A DNA stretch of 64,000 nucleotides. It comes from Clostridioides sp. (GTDB taxonomy: Bacteria > Bacillota > Clostridia > Peptostreptococcales > Peptostreptococcaceae). The stretch covers positions 372,001 to 436,000 of the forward strand of contig JAISJN010000008.1 in assembly GCA_031261505.1 (NCBI GenBank), given 5' to 3'. Positions 8,965 through 18,793 of the stretch are shown here, piece by piece. Positions within the stretch are counted from its first letter, which is position 1. Each line of letters starts with the position of its first letter. A model generated the notes under the pieces. The model was not told where the DNA came from, made no database searches, and saw nothing but the letters and a program-made list of their open reading frames with translations. The position numbers and the translations under genes were made by a program.

Positions 8965-8981
8965 TCCTCTATCATCTCCTG

Positions 8982-10118
8982 TTAATTAATTTTGACGTGC
9001 TTTGAGATGTTTAGCACTATACCGATAGCAGCCATAAAAATCATCAACGACGTTCCTCCGTAACTGATGAACGGAAGAGCTACCCCCGTGACCGGCATAG
9101 ACGAAGTTGCAACCGCAATATTAAGAGCAGCCTGAATTCCTACCTGGGCTCCAATTCCTATTACAACCATGCAAGCAAATACATTGTCTGTCTTAAGTGC
9201 GACTCTAATGCATCTGTACACTAATATTAAAAATAACATCATTACAACTATACATCCAATCAAGCCCAACTCTTCTCCTATTATAGCAAATATAAAGTCG
9301 TTTTGTGGCTCTGGTATATAAAAATATTTTTGTTTACTCTGACCTAGTCCCAGACCGAATAGTCCACCAGAACCCAAGGCGTACAACCCTTGTATTACTT
9401 GGTAACCGCTACCACGTGGGTCTTGGAACGGATCCAGGAATGCTACTATACGTTTCATCCTGTACGGTTCGACGAGAACTAGGGCGACAAACGCCGAAAT
9501 TCCGAGTCCTATCATAGAAAAAATTATTTTCATATCCATTCCTGCTGCGAATATCATCACAAATGTGACGAGTATAATAGTGCCCGCTGTAGAAAGATTT
9601 GGTTGCAATAATATTAAAGCAAAGAACACACAGGGTATCGCCAAAAGAGGCAACACGCCTTTGACAAGTGACTTTATATGGGCGTACCTCTTCTCTATCA
9701 GCTTTGCAGTCAGCAATATCGTAGCAAATTTCGCGATTTCGGCGGGCTGAAATGTCAACGCACCTACTCCTAGCCATCTCCTCGCCCCGTTTGCCTCAAT
9801 TCCCATAGGAGTCAAGACGAGTAGCAAGGTTATTATAGCTATAATTCCAACGGCTAGTGCATGCCTATCCCAAAATCTATAATCTATCTTCGACGTAATT
9901 AACATCGCTACAAATCCTAGTCCTGCGTACACAAGATCTTTCTTGAGGAAAAAGTAAGAGTCATTGTGTTTAAATGAAGCCTGTATGTAACTGGCGCTGA
10001 ATACCATGATTATACCTATAAACACCAATGCCATGGTCGTATAGAATATAACTCCATCAAACTCTGTAACTTTTCCACCTTTTTTAGATTCTTTCAAGTT
10101 TTCTCTAGTCACCCGCAA
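8982..10118 (-). CDS. spoVE: SEDS peptidoglycan glycosyltransferase SpoVE/FtsW
   Basis: Polytopic SEDS-family lipid II polymerase with about ten membrane segments, acting with a class B PBP. The family signature is present near the C-terminus (NIAVATSSMPVTGVALPFIS followed by YGG). Position between murD and murG is that of spoVE in Bacillus; with spoVD in the same cluster, SpoVE is a reasonable name, but FtsW for vegetative division cannot be excluded. The frame opens at ATG 10130, where GGAGGT would fall inside the gene; TTG at 10118 or GTG at 10112 have better spacing. Confidence 0.88.
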   Translation of the reverse strand: MRVTRENLKESKKGGKVTEFDGVIFYTTMALVFIGIIMVFSASYIQASFKHNDSYFFLKKDLVYAGLGFVAMLITSKIDYRFWDRHALAVGIIAIITLLLVLTPMGIEANGARRWLGVGALTFQPAEIAKFATILLTAKLIEKRYAHIKSLVKGVLPLLAIPCVFFALILLQPNLSTAGTIILVTFVMIFAAGMDMKIIFSMIGLGISAFVALVLVEPYRMKRIVAFLDPFQDPRGSGYQVIQGLYALGSGGLFGLGLGQSKQKYFYIPEPQNDFIFAIIGEELGLIGCIVVMMLFLILVYRCIRVALKTDNVFACMVVIGIGAQVGIQAALNIAVATSSMPVTGVALPFISYGGTSLMIFMAAIGIVLNISKHVKIN

Positions 10119-10160
10119 ACCTACCTCCATTTCTGCTTAGTAAGGTTTTAAGGTAAGAGA

Positions 10161-11519
10161 TTATTTTAGGTTATTGACATTATCTTTGAAGTCTACACCT
10201 CTTACTTCAAAACTCTTATACATATCCCAACTAGCACAGGCTGGTGAAAGAAGAACTATCTCCCCTTCTTTTGCTAATTGATGAGAAACTTTAACTGCTT
10301 CTTCCATATCTTTTACGAGATGAATGTCGTCAATTCCTTTATTTCTAGCAGATTTTTCAATTTGAGATGCAGTCACTCCAAGTAAGATTAGAGATTTCAC
10401 ATTATTCTTGGCAACCTCCATGAATTCATCGAAATTGCTTCCCTTATCGTATCCGCCTGCAATCAAAACTACTGGACAGTCATATGATTCTAGGGCCTTT
10501 ATGCTCGAATCTGGATTGGTCCCCTTTGAATCGTTTACATATCTAACACCGTCTAGGGTCCTGACGTATTCCTGTCTATGCTCAACGCCTTCAAACGTCC
10601 TAAGCGTATCCTTTATTACCTCTAAATCTATACCGCATACATAGGATATAGCAATTGCAGCCATACAGTTTTCGAGATTGTGATTTCCAGGTAGACTGAT
10701 CTCTCCTTTATTTAAAAACTCTATTTTCTCATCTATATCTATAATTATATTGTTATTCCCGTCTAAATATACCCCACCATCTACTTTTTCTTTTCTAGAG
10801 AAGAACACCTTCTTAGCCTTGCATTTTTCAGCTGTCTGCCTAGTCAATTCGTCATCGTAATTGAAGACTGCAAAGTCGTTTTTATCTTGGTTTAAGAATA
10901 TGTTCGCCTTTGCATCAGCGTAGTTTTCCATAGTATGGTGTCTGTTTAAATGGTCCTCTGTTATATTTAAAATAGCGCTAACCCTCGGTCTAAACTCACT
11001 AATACTCTCTAGTTGGAAACTGCTTAATTCCGTGATTATATAAGAGTCTTCATCCGCTTTTCCGACTGTATCTATCACTGGCGCACCTATATTTCCCGCT
11101 ATAAAAGTATCTTTTTCCGCTCTCTTGAATATTTCTCCGACTAAACTAGTAGTCGTAGTCTTTCCATTTGTGCCTGTTATACCCACGAATGTAGGGTTTT
11201 TAGATAATCTATATGCAAGCTCTACTTCTCCTATTATCTCTACTCCAGCTTCTTTTAAATTTTCTATAAAAGGAAGGTCTAGAGGTACTCCAGGAGATAC
11301 CACTACCATATCTAAGTCATCTATATCTTCTGGGTTTCTACCGAATATATAAGTTATACCCTCTATTGATTTTAATTCGTCCAATATTTCTACAAACGCT
11401 TCTTCTGATTTAGAATCGTTTACTACTATCTTCGCTCCTAGCTTGTCTAGGTATTTAACAACGGAAACACCTGTCTTTGCAAGACCTATAAGCATTACTT
11501 TCCTACCTGATAAATTCAT
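10161..11519 (-). CDS. murD: UDP-N-acetylmuramoyl-L-alanine:D-glutamate ligase MurD
   Basis: Cytosolic ATP-dependent Mur ligase that adds D-Glu to UDP-MurNAc-L-Ala. The 452-residue protein shows the N-terminal Rossmann-like domain (VMLIGLAKTGVSVVKYL), the ATP-binding loop GITGTNGKTTTT at about 114-125, the HxxNRH motif (ITEDHLNRH) and the C-terminal domain (NDSKGTNPDSS). Start ATG follows a GGGGGAG site. Confidence 0.97.
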   Translation of the reverse strand: MNLSGRKVMLIGLAKTGVSVVKYLDKLGAKIVVNDSKSEEAFVEILDELKSIEGITYIFGRNPEDIDDLDMVVVSPGVPLDLPFIENLKEAGVEIIGEVELAYRLSKNPTFVGITGTNGKTTTTSLVGEIFKRAEKDTFIAGNIGAPVIDTVGKADEDSYIITELSSFQLESISEFRPRVSAILNITEDHLNRHHTMENYADAKANIFLNQDKNDFAVFNYDDELTRQTAEKCKAKKVFFSRKEKVDGGVYLDGNNNIIIDIDEKIEFLNKGEISLPGNHNLENCMAAIAISYVCGIDLEVIKDTLRTFEGVEHRQEYVRTLDGVRYVNDSKGTNPDSSIKALESYDCPVVLIAGGYDKGSNFDEFMEVAKNNVKSLILLGVTASQIEKSARNKGIDDIHLVKDMEEAVKVSHQLAKEGEIVLLSPACASWDMYKSFEVRGVDFKDNVNNLK

Positions 11520-11552
11520 TTTGCACTCCCCCTCGGTTATGTATATTAAATA

Positions 11553-11580
11553 ATTCCACCACCTGTACAGGTGGAGGAAT
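11553..11580 (-). terminator. Hairpin between mraY and murD
   Basis: A nearly perfect 14-bp palindrome with almost no loop and one A-A mismatch, centred on CCACCTGTACAGGTGG. It lies 14 bp after mraY. The following T-tract is broken, so it may be a partial terminator or an RNA-processing/protection hairpin. The same CACCTRTACAGGTG core recurs at other 3' ends in the window. Confidence 0.5.
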
Positions 11581-11594
11581 CTGATTGATTTTTA

Positions 11595-12560
11595 TTAAAA
11601 CATTGCAATAATGCCCACCCAAGCGAGCAGAACAGTCACTATCCAAAATACGAATACAACTCTTGTCTCTGGCCATCCACATTGTTCGAAATGATGGTGA
11701 ATAGGAGCCATTTTGAAAAATCTCTTCTTAGTAGCCTTGAAATACCCAACCTGAATTATAACTGACACAGCTTCAACTAAGTATATTCCACCGACTATTG
11801 GAATTAGGAGTACTGAGTTCGTAAGTACTGCAAAGGCAACTACAGCCCCTCCAAGAGCCATTGAGCCAGTGTCCCCCATAAATACCTTAGCTGGGTACGC
11901 ATTGAATCCCAAGAATCCGAGACAAGCTCCAACAGTCGCAGCTGCCAAGACAGCAACTTCTTTATTCCCAACTAAAGTCATAGCGTACATCATAAAGAAC
12001 GCAGCTACCACTAGAGTGATTCCAGACGCCAAACCATCAAGTCCATCTGTTAGGTTGACAGCATTTACAGTCCCGATTATTATAAACATCATTATAGGAA
12101 TGTAGAATATACCTAAATTGATGAGGTGATCTGAAAATGGCACAGCTAGATGAGTCGCCCCCGGCGATGAAGTGTATTGGTAATAAGCGATGTAGAATGC
12201 AAGTGCAAACTGTAAGATTATCTTCTGATAAGCTCTAAGTCCCAAAGACCTCTCCATCTTGATTTTTATAAAATCATCTAAAAATCCTATAAATCCAAAT
12301 CCACCAATACAGAGCAGACCTACTGCCATATCGCTGCTCACTTTATTTCTCGTAAGTCCTGTTATAAGGATTGCGAGAATCATGAGCACTCCCCCCATAG
12401 TAGGTGTTCCATTTTTCGCTAAATGTGTCTGCGGTCCATCATCTCTCACCGTCTGACCAAATTTAAATTTATGAAGCATCGGTATAAAAATCGGCGCTAA
12501 TATTATCACTATCAAAAATGATATAATAGCTGTATACGTAAGCTCTGTTAGTTCTAACAT
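11595..12560 (-). CDS. mraY: Phospho-MurNAc-pentapeptide transferase MraY
   Basis: Integral membrane enzyme that makes lipid I from UDP-MurNAc-pentapeptide and undecaprenyl phosphate. Its 321 residues contain about ten membrane segments and the conserved motifs FLDDFIK, NLTDGLDGLA and MGDTGSMALGG, plus the C-terminal histidine motif APIHHHFE. AGGGAGAGGAG precedes the ATG. Confidence 0.98.
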   Translation of the reverse strand: MLELTELTYTAIISFLIVIILAPIFIPMLHKFKFGQTVRDDGPQTHLAKNGTPTMGGVLMILAILITGLTRNKVSSDMAVGLLCIGGFGFIGFLDDFIKIKMERSLGLRAYQKIILQFALAFYIAYYQYTSSPGATHLAVPFSDHLINLGIFYIPIMMFIIIGTVNAVNLTDGLDGLASGITLVVAAFFMMYAMTLVGNKEVAVLAAATVGACLGFLGFNAYPAKVFMGDTGSMALGGAVVAFAVLTNSVLLIPIVGGIYLVEAVSVIIQVGYFKATKKRFFKMAPIHHHFEQCGWPETRVVFVFWIVTVLLAWVGIIAMF

Positions 12561-12753
12561 ACTAAACTCCTCTCCCTTTGTAAAACGTTGTACAATTTAT
12601 TTCATTTGTTATGTGCTTATTTTACCTATATCTGTTTATTTTTATTATTTATTACTCTTTCTATTTTTATCCATTTGTATTTTTTTAAATTCTTCTCATT
12701 CACGTATCCTAGCTTTTATTTAGTTCTTCTCACGTCTATATATTTTACTACTT

Positions 12754-14133
12754 TTACTTCAAGAATTCTACCACGACCTCGAGTTTCATTCCCCTAGATG
12801 CCTTGACCAGCACAACATCACCGAGGTGTAGGATATTGTTTAAATTTTTCATAGCGAGTTCTTTTGTTTCAAAATAATGAACATTTTCAGTTCCTATCCC
12901 ACATTTTACTGCCTCGTCTGCTAGATACTTAGAACTTTCACCGATAGCGATTACTACATCTGTGCATTCAGCTGCACATTTTCCTACAATTCTATGTCCT
13001 TCTTCTTCGAAATCTCCCATCTCAAGCATATCTCCGAGTACAGCTACTCTTCTCTTATCGTATCTTCCAAGAACCTTTAAAGCTGCCTTCATCGAGTCTG
13101 GACTCGCGTTGTAAGAATCGTTGATTATAGTGTAATCTCCATCGTCATCTATATCAAGTCTCATCTTAGTTGCTGTGAACCCCATGAAACCTCTTTTTAT
13201 CTCCTCTATTGTAAGACCCTTTTCAAGTCCTACCAATATAGCTGCCATAGCATTGTATATATTGTGTTCACCCATTATAGGGATGTACACTTCAAACTTT
13301 TCTCCTCCTATTACACAGGTAAACGTAGTACTCTTCTCATCTAGTTCAAACTCCTCACAGTATACGTCATTGCCCTTCCCAAAGCCAAATGTCTTGAGTT
13401 TATAAGGCAGATCTCTATCCTTTAAAGTCGATAGATACTCGTCATCGCCATTAACTATAAGCGTGTTTTCAGGACCAAAATCTGAAGTTATCTCCATCTT
13501 AGCCTTAAATATCCCATCTCTTGAGCCTAGGTTTTCTATATGAGATGTACCTATATTAGATATAACCGCAATCTTTGGATTTACTATCTTGACTAGATAA
13601 TCTATCTCACCAAATCCAGACATCCCCATCTCTATAATAGCACAATCGTGTTCTTTGTTTAAATTAAACAGAGTTAGAGGTACGCCCAGGTGGTTATTTA
13701 GATTTCTCTCGTTCTTGAGTACATTGAATTTTGAAGAAAGAGCTGCGTACACCATATCCCTAGTGGTTGTCTTTCCAACGCTACCAGTGATTCCGATAAA
13801 ATCGATTTCGAATTTTTTTCTATAATAACGAGCTATATCCCCCAAGGCTAGGGTCGTATCCGACACCTCCACGATATTTACCCCAGTGAAGAGCTCTGTG
13901 CTCAAGTCCAGTTCGTAATTCTTATCCTTTAAAACCGTCCTACATCCATTTTCTACAGCAGACCTAATAAACTTATGGCCATCTTGATTTTCTCCCTTGA
14001 TAGGTATAAAGGCTATATCTGGTCCAACTTCCCTGCTGTCTATTGCTATTTTATCGATTTTGTATTCCAAATCTCCACATAGTAAAGTTCCTCTACTAGC
14101 TATCACCAACTCATAGACTGATAACCCATTCAT
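12754..14133 (-). CDS. murF: UDP-MurNAc-tripeptide:D-Ala-D-Ala ligase MurF
   Basis: Cytosolic Mur ligase that attaches D-Ala-D-Ala to UDP-MurNAc-tripeptide. The 459-residue protein has the three Mur-ligase domains, an ATP-binding loop in the MurF form GSVGKTTTRD (about 116-125), NNHLGVPLTL and the C-terminal INDSYNASPDSM motif. GGAGG lies upstream of the ATG. It follows spoVD and precedes mraY, separated by 193 bp that appear noncoding. Confidence 0.97.
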   Translation of the reverse strand: MNGLSVYELVIASRGTLLCGDLEYKIDKIAIDSREVGPDIAFIPIKGENQDGHKFIRSAVENGCRTVLKDKNYELDLSTELFTGVNIVEVSDTTLALGDIARYYRKKFEIDFIGITGSVGKTTTRDMVYAALSSKFNVLKNERNLNNHLGVPLTLFNLNKEHDCAIIEMGMSGFGEIDYLVKIVNPKIAVISNIGTSHIENLGSRDGIFKAKMEITSDFGPENTLIVNGDDEYLSTLKDRDLPYKLKTFGFGKGNDVYCEEFELDEKSTTFTCVIGGEKFEVYIPIMGEHNIYNAMAAILVGLEKGLTIEEIKRGFMGFTATKMRLDIDDDGDYTIINDSYNASPDSMKAALKVLGRYDKRRVAVLGDMLEMGDFEEEGHRIVGKCAAECTDVVIAIGESSKYLADEAVKCGIGTENVHYFETKELAMKNLNNILHLGDVVLVKASRGMKLEVVVEFLK

Positions 14134-14254
14134 TTTTCAATCCTCCCATAATGGCATTTAACCTAGACGCTTCTCAAATCAACTAGGTAAACTACCGACT
14201 ATTTATTTCTAATATATATTTAGATTTCAATATTTTTATTCCGTATCGAGAAAA

Positions 14255-14282
14255 GGCAATGTACACCGATATATACATTGCC
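14255..14282 (-). terminator. Terminator after spoVD
   Basis: A perfect nine-bp stem (GGCAATGTA with TACATTGCC) with a 10-nt loop is followed on the minus strand by TTTTCTC. It sits in the 219-bp gap between spoVD and murF, so the upstream and downstream dcw genes may be partly uncoupled. Confidence 0.65.
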
Positions 14283-14352
14283 CACGATAACACTCTTAAC
14301 TTTTTAATTATATACTAATTTTATATATTTTTGAAGTAAATCTCACTTACTT

Positions 14353-16329
14353 TTAAAAATAGATAGATATAAGCGATCCTTGGTTGACCTTTACTCCTGG
14401 TTTCGGGAACATATCTTTTATTTTTGTTTTCGCTGGAATCTCTATATCGGTATTGATATCCGCCTTTAATTTTTTAGATTCCAGCTCTTTTATAGCATCT
14501 CCAACCGACAATCCTCTTACATCTGGAACCATTGTATCCTTGCCTCCAAATTCCTTTTTCTCCTCTTCCTTCGTGTACACTGGTTTAACGCCCATATACT
14601 CTAAGGTATTAGTCATTACCTCCTTGACTATAGGCCCTGCAGTAGTACTACCAAAAGCACTTACGCCATTAGGCTCATCTACTATAGCTATAAGAGCTAT
14701 CTTCGGATCGTCTGCCGGTGCTATACCGACGAAAGAACAGATGTATTTACCCGGTGCATACCTTCCGTCGACGACTTTTTGAGCAGTACCAGTTTTACCA
14801 CCTATCTTATACCCAGGTATATACGCTGCACCGCCGCCGCCTTCACTTATAACCGACTCTGCTATACTCATCATCTTTTTAGATGTCTCTTTAGAAATTA
14901 CCTGTCTAACTTCCTTTGGTTGAACTGTTTCCACCATATTTCCCTTATTATCTGTATATCCTTTGACAATTCTAGGTTGCATAAGCTTACCTTCATTTGC
15001 AATAGACGAAATTGCAGTCAATAGCTGCATAGGCGTAACCGATACAGACTGCCCAAACGACATCGTAGCAAGTTCAACTGGACCGACCTTTTTAGGGTTG
15101 TAGACTATCCCCTTAGCCTCTCCAGGTAAATCTATACCAGTTTTTTCTGTGATACCAAACGCCTGTAGGTAATGATAGAACTTAGAAACGCCAAGTCTTG
15201 CACCGAGCTGAACGAACACGGGATTGCATGAATTCTGCACAGCCTGCCTAAAGGTTTCCTTACCATGTGGTCTATAATGTCTCCAACACCTTATAGTCCT
15301 TCCAGCTACAGTTATGGTTCCACTGCAGACAAAATTTTCTTTTTCGGTAACAACATCCTCATTTAAGGCCATAGACGAAGTCAGCAGCTTAAATGTAGAG
15401 CCTGGCTCATATGTATCGTTTACAGCTGGATTTCTCCACATCTGAAACAAACCTTTAATCTCATCTTTTCCAGTGTACTTTTTAAGTTCTTGCTCATAAT
15501 ACGGATATAATGCCTTTCTCGGCTGATTCGAATCGTAATCCGGTTTTGAAACCATGGACAACACATCCCCAGTCTTCGGGTCCATCGCTACTATAGTTAC
15601 CCTCTTAGCGTTATTGACCTCATAAGCCTTTTGTGCAGCCTTCTCACAATAATGCTGGATAGCCTCATCTAAAGTAAGTACCAACCCATTTCCCTGAACT
15701 GGCTCGTAGTACTTCTCCATCCCCTGTGGAATCTCCCTGCCAGATGCATCTGTGCTTATAATTAACTTCCCTGATTTACCCTTTAATTTCTTATCGTACT
15801 GAAGCTCGACACCAGCTATACCTGATGCATCATCCGAAGTGTGCCCGAGGACATAAGCTGCGAAATTTCCATACGGATAATACCTCTTATTATCCTCAGC
15901 TACCCAAATACCTGGTAGCTTAGCCTCTCTGATCTTCGTAGCCTGGTCGTCGTCTATCCATCTCTTAATCTTTATCAAATCCATGTTTTTCTTAGAGACA
16001 GTCTTGTTTATCTCATCTGGATCCTCGCCGATTATTTCAGCTACCTTTGCAATAGAGTTCTTCTTATCCTTCAGCTCAACTGGCTTACACCAGACGGTGT
16101 ATTTTGTAACACTTACAGCCAATTCCTTCATATTCCTATCGTAAATAGTACCCCTCTTCGGCTCAATAGGTATATCCCTGGTCTGCTGCTCAGTAGCCTT
16201 AGAAGTCAACCAATCCCCCTTTAAAAGCTGTAGGTATCCCGTCCTCAGTATAAGACAAAAAAATAGAGTACAGGCCAATACCAATATCATAACTAGCCTC
16301 TTCCTACTAGTGACATTTACTTTTTTCAA
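14353..16329 (-). CDS. spoVD: Stage V sporulation protein D (class B penicillin-binding protein with PASTA domain)
   Basis: Transpeptidase needed for spore cortex peptidoglycan in spoVD orthologues, working with the SEDS protein SpoVE. The 658-residue protein has an N-terminal membrane anchor (about 12-30), a PBP dimerisation domain beginning at PKRGTIYDRN, and the transpeptidase motifs STFK (Ser311), SCN (Ser367) and KTG (Lys512). A single PASTA domain occupies about 592-658 (VPDVRGLSVGDAIKELESKK). The single PASTA domain and cluster position favour SpoVD over vegetative PBP2; no second class B PBP gene lies beside it. Confidence 0.9.
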   Translation of the reverse strand: MKKVNVTSRKRLVMILVLACTLFFCLILRTGYLQLLKGDWLTSKATEQQTRDIPIEPKRGTIYDRNMKELAVSVTKYTVWCKPVELKDKKNSIAKVAEIIGEDPDEINKTVSKKNMDLIKIKRWIDDDQATKIREAKLPGIWVAEDNKRYYPYGNFAAYVLGHTSDDASGIAGVELQYDKKLKGKSGKLIISTDASGREIPQGMEKYYEPVQGNGLVLTLDEAIQHYCEKAAQKAYEVNNAKRVTIVAMDPKTGDVLSMVSKPDYDSNQPRKALYPYYEQELKKYTGKDEIKGLFQMWRNPAVNDTYEPGSTFKLLTSSMALNEDVVTEKENFVCSGTITVAGRTIRCWRHYRPHGKETFRQAVQNSCNPVFVQLGARLGVSKFYHYLQAFGITEKTGIDLPGEAKGIVYNPKKVGPVELATMSFGQSVSVTPMQLLTAISSIANEGKLMQPRIVKGYTDNKGNMVETVQPKEVRQVISKETSKKMMSIAESVISEGGGGAAYIPGYKIGGKTGTAQKVVDGRYAPGKYICSFVGIAPADDPKIALIAIVDEPNGVSAFGSTTAGPIVKEVMTNTLEYMGVKPVYTKEEEKKEFGGKDTMVPDVRGLSVGDAIKELESKKLKADINTDIEIPAKTKIKDMFPKPGVKVNQGSLISIYF

Positions 16330-16345
16330 TATCTTCCCCCCTCAA

Positions 16346-16729
16346 CTACCTTCCTAAATCGATGTATTTAATCTGACTCTCCTTCGGATAATCCATATGT
16401 AATTCTAACCTTGCCCTGTTTTCTACCTCTGTGATGGTTCCATCCTTAATACTCTCCGCCCTAAGTCCATCCAATGTAATTTCCTTTTTCCTCAAATCAT
16501 TCTTTAGACTGTAGATATCGTACTTCATCCTAGATATCGTCGCATATCCACTTAGATTTAGCATTATAGCCCCCAATACCAGAGTCACACCAGCGATCCT
16601 AGCCACCCATCTAACTACTTTTGACTTATCTTTTCTGTGTTTACAACGCCTTCTCTTTTTATTATTATTCTTTTGATTGCTCTTATATTCGTCTATATTT
16701 TTTAACTCGCATTTTTGCAATTCTTCCAT
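16346..16729 (-). CDS. ftsL: FtsL-like cell division protein
   Basis: Small bitopic protein: basic cytosolic segment (NNNKKRRRCKHRKDKSK), one transmembrane helix (VARIAGVTLVLGAIMLNLSG) and an extracellular coiled coil (ISRMKYDIYSLKNDLRKKEI). FtsL sequences are poorly conserved; the topology and location between rsmH and a class B PBP support the call. The frame opens at GTG 16744 inside GAGGTG; TTG 16735 or ATG 16729 have usable spacing. Confidence 0.75.
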   Translation of the reverse strand: MEELQKCELKNIDEYKSNQKNNNKKRRRCKHRKDKSKVVRWVARIAGVTLVLGAIMLNLSGYATISRMKYDIYSLKNDLRKKEITLDGLRAESIKDGTITEVENRARLELHMDYPKESQIKYIDLGR

Positions 16730-16770
16730 TTTCAATCTCTTCACCTCGTATATTTATCTGTATACAACTT

Positions 16771-16827
16771 GAGAACGGACACGACGTGTGTCCGTTCTCA
16801 TTTCAGGGGGAGGATATCCTCTGCTGA
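16771..16827 (-). other. Two tandem hairpins between rsmH and ftsL
   Basis: 16771-16799 is a perfect 11-bp stem (GAGAACGGACA with TGTCCGTTCTC). 16804-16827 is a second stem-loop built on TTCAG...CTGAA around GAGGATATCCTC. Neither is followed by a T-run on the minus strand, so simple termination is unlikely; roles in RNA processing or regulation of ftsL are possible. Function unknown. Confidence 0.55.
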
Positions 16828-16924
16828 AGGAGGCAAATCATCAATCGACTCATCCTCTTATATACTAGTTTCGCTTTTTAAAGTTGTTTCCTCTAAAAAC
16901 AAATCGCAAATTGCAACAAAAAAT

Positions 16925-17860
16925 TTATTTTTTCTCTGCAACTCGCAACTTAGCACTTCGAGATCTCGGATTGATTTCTACTTCTTCTGGCGTTGGAAGT
17001 ATTGGTTTTCTAGTTATTATCTTAACTTCACTTTCCTTATCGCATTGGCAAAAAGGTATGCTCGGCGGACATATGCAATCGCTCGCCAAATATTTAAACT
17101 CGTTTTTAACTATCCTGTCCTCGAGTGAATGGAAGGTTATTATACAAATCCTACCTCCCTCATTCATAACCGAAGACGCATCCCTGATAAGTTTCTTTAT
17201 AACTCCAAGCTCGTCGTTCACTTCTATCCTTATCGCCTGGAATGTCCTCTTCGCAGGATGTGGACCGTCGATTCTAGCCTTCTTAGGAATTGCCTTCTTT
17301 ATAATTTCAACTAGTTCACCTGTAGTCTCTATTGACTTTTCAGCCCTAGTTTCAACTATAAACTTAGCAATCCTCCTCGACCAATTTTCTTCTCCGTACT
17401 CTTTTATAACCCTATCTAATTCATCTTCGCTATAGCCGTTTACCACCTCGTAAGCACTGAAGTCACTTCTCACGTCCATCCTCATATCTAGGGGAGCATC
17501 GTGCATATAGGAAAATCCTCGCTCTGCCTCATCTAATTGATGAGATGATACCCCTAGATCCGCTAGTACTCCGTCTATTTTCTCTATACCTAGATTCTCT
17601 AGCTCTTCCTTGATATTTTCAAAATTACTGTGGACAAACTTAACTCTATCACTGTATTGTGAAAGTCTTTCTTCCGCAGTTTTTATAGCGTTTATATCCT
17701 GATCGAATCCTATGAATAGACCTTTTTCAGATAGTCTTTTTACTATCTCTTTTGAATGTCCAGCACCGCCCATTGTGCAGTCAACATAGATTCCATCTGG
17801 ATTTATATTTAGATTCTCGATACACTCGTTTAAAAGCACCGATACATGATGAAATTCCAT
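16925..17860 (-). CDS. rsmH: 16S rRNA m4C1402 methyltransferase RsmH (MraW)
   Basis: SAM-dependent methyltransferase that N4-methylates C1402 of 16S rRNA. The 311-residue protein has the SAM motif [24 protein letters not shown], the insertion domain and the C-terminal [16 protein letters not shown] motif. AAGGAG precedes the ATG. In most Firmicutes mraZ lies upstream; here lgt does. Confidence 0.97.
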   Translation of the reverse strand: MEFHHVSVLLNECIENLNINPDGIYVDCTMGGAGHSKEIVKRLSEKGLFIGFDQDINAIKTAEERLSQYSDRVKFVHSNFENIKEELENLGIEKIDGVLADLGVSSHQLDEAERGFSYMHDAPLDMRMDVRSDFSAYEVVNGYSEDELDRVIKEYGEENWSRRIAKFIVETRAEKSIETTGELVEIIKKAIPKKARIDGPHPAKRTFQAIRIEVNDELGVIKKLIRDASSVMNEGGRICIITFHSLEDRIVKNEFKYLASDCICPPSIPFCQCDKESEVKIITRKPILPTPEEVEINPRSRSAKLRVAEKK

Positions 17861-17885
17861 TATTGTCTCCTTTGACTATAAATAC

Positions 17886-18638
17886 TTATTTTTTCGTTTC
17901 AATTTTATTTCTTTTAGACAGATAAAAATGTAGAACTATACCTAAAACTATGCATCCTAAACTTACAATCTGTGCCATTTTAAGTGGTCCAAACATCAGA
18001 CTGTCGGTTCTAAGACCCTCTATGAAAAATCTACCCACTGAATACAGTGTAATATAGCTTACTACTACCTGTCCGTTGTACTTATTTTTCTTCCTGGTAG
18101 CCATTAAAAATGCAAATACCAATAGATTCCATATCGATTCATATAGAAAAGTAGGGTGTACCATCTGTCCGTCGACTAGTATCCCCCAAGGGAGCGTCGT
18201 AGGTCCTCCGTGAGCCTCTCCGTTTATAAAGTTTCCCCATCTACCTATTGCCTGTGCGAGAGGAGCACCTATGAGCACTACATCTGCTATCTCTGTGAAT
18301 TTAATTTTTCGTACCCTAGTATATATGTACCCAGCTAGTATTCCACCTATAAGAGCGCCGTGGATAGCCATACCACCACCTCTGAAATTCAATATTTCTG
18401 ATTGGTTTGCAGAGTAATAACTCCAGTTAAATATTACGTAATATAATCTCGCACAGATAAGTCCTACTGGTATTCCAACTATGAGTACATTTAATACGTC
18501 ATCCTCTTTTACACCGACTCTCCTCGCTTCTTTAAGCGCAATTACAGATGCCACTAAGATTCCAGCGGCCATCAAAATTCCGTACCACATTACATCCAAC
18601 CCAAATAATCTAAATGCAACTCTATCTATCTCAATCAC
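17886..18638 (-). CDS. lgt: Prolipoprotein diacylglyceryl transferase Lgt
   Basis: Integral membrane enzyme that transfers diacylglycerol from phosphatidylglycerol to the lipobox cysteine of prolipoproteins. The 250-residue protein has about seven membrane segments and the Lgt signature GRWGNFINGEAHGGPT. It starts near GTG 18638, which overlaps the sequence GAGGTG, so the exact start is uncertain. It ends 25 bp before rsmH and is the first gene of this run. Confidence 0.96.
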   Translation of the reverse strand: MIEIDRVAFRLFGLDVMWYGILMAAGILVASVIALKEARRVGVKEDDVLNVLIVGIPVGLICARLYYVIFNWSYYSANQSEILNFRGGGMAIHGALIGGILAGYIYTRVRKIKFTEIADVVLIGAPLAQAIGRWGNFINGEAHGGPTTLPWGILVDGQMVHPTFLYESIWNLLVFAFLMATRKKNKYNGQVVVSYITLYSVGRFFIEGLRTDSLMFGPLKMAQIVSLGCIVLGIVLHFYLSKRNKIETKK

Positions 18639-18756
18639 CTCATTTATTTAAAAGATGTCTTTCTTATTTTAAATATGATAACATATTCAATTGTTTTCTG
18701 TCCATAACTGCAAAATACACCAGTATCTTTTAGTGCTAAATACTTAATTTAAAAGA

Positions 18757-18793
18757 GATATATCCCCCATCAGTAGGTAATTGGGGGATGTAT
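18757..18793 (-). terminator. Terminator after the M16 peptidase pair
   Basis: On the minus strand ATACATCCCCCA pairs with TGGGGGATATAT, followed by CTCTTTT. It closes the two-gene M16 operon. The rest of the 294-bp gap to lgt holds the tandem repeat listed separately and no gene. Confidence 0.7.

Noticed and set aside
9409-9777. Open frame of 122 codons inside spoVE on the same strand
   Set aside because: It lies wholly inside a strongly conserved SEDS gene in another frame and its protein sequence has no family features.
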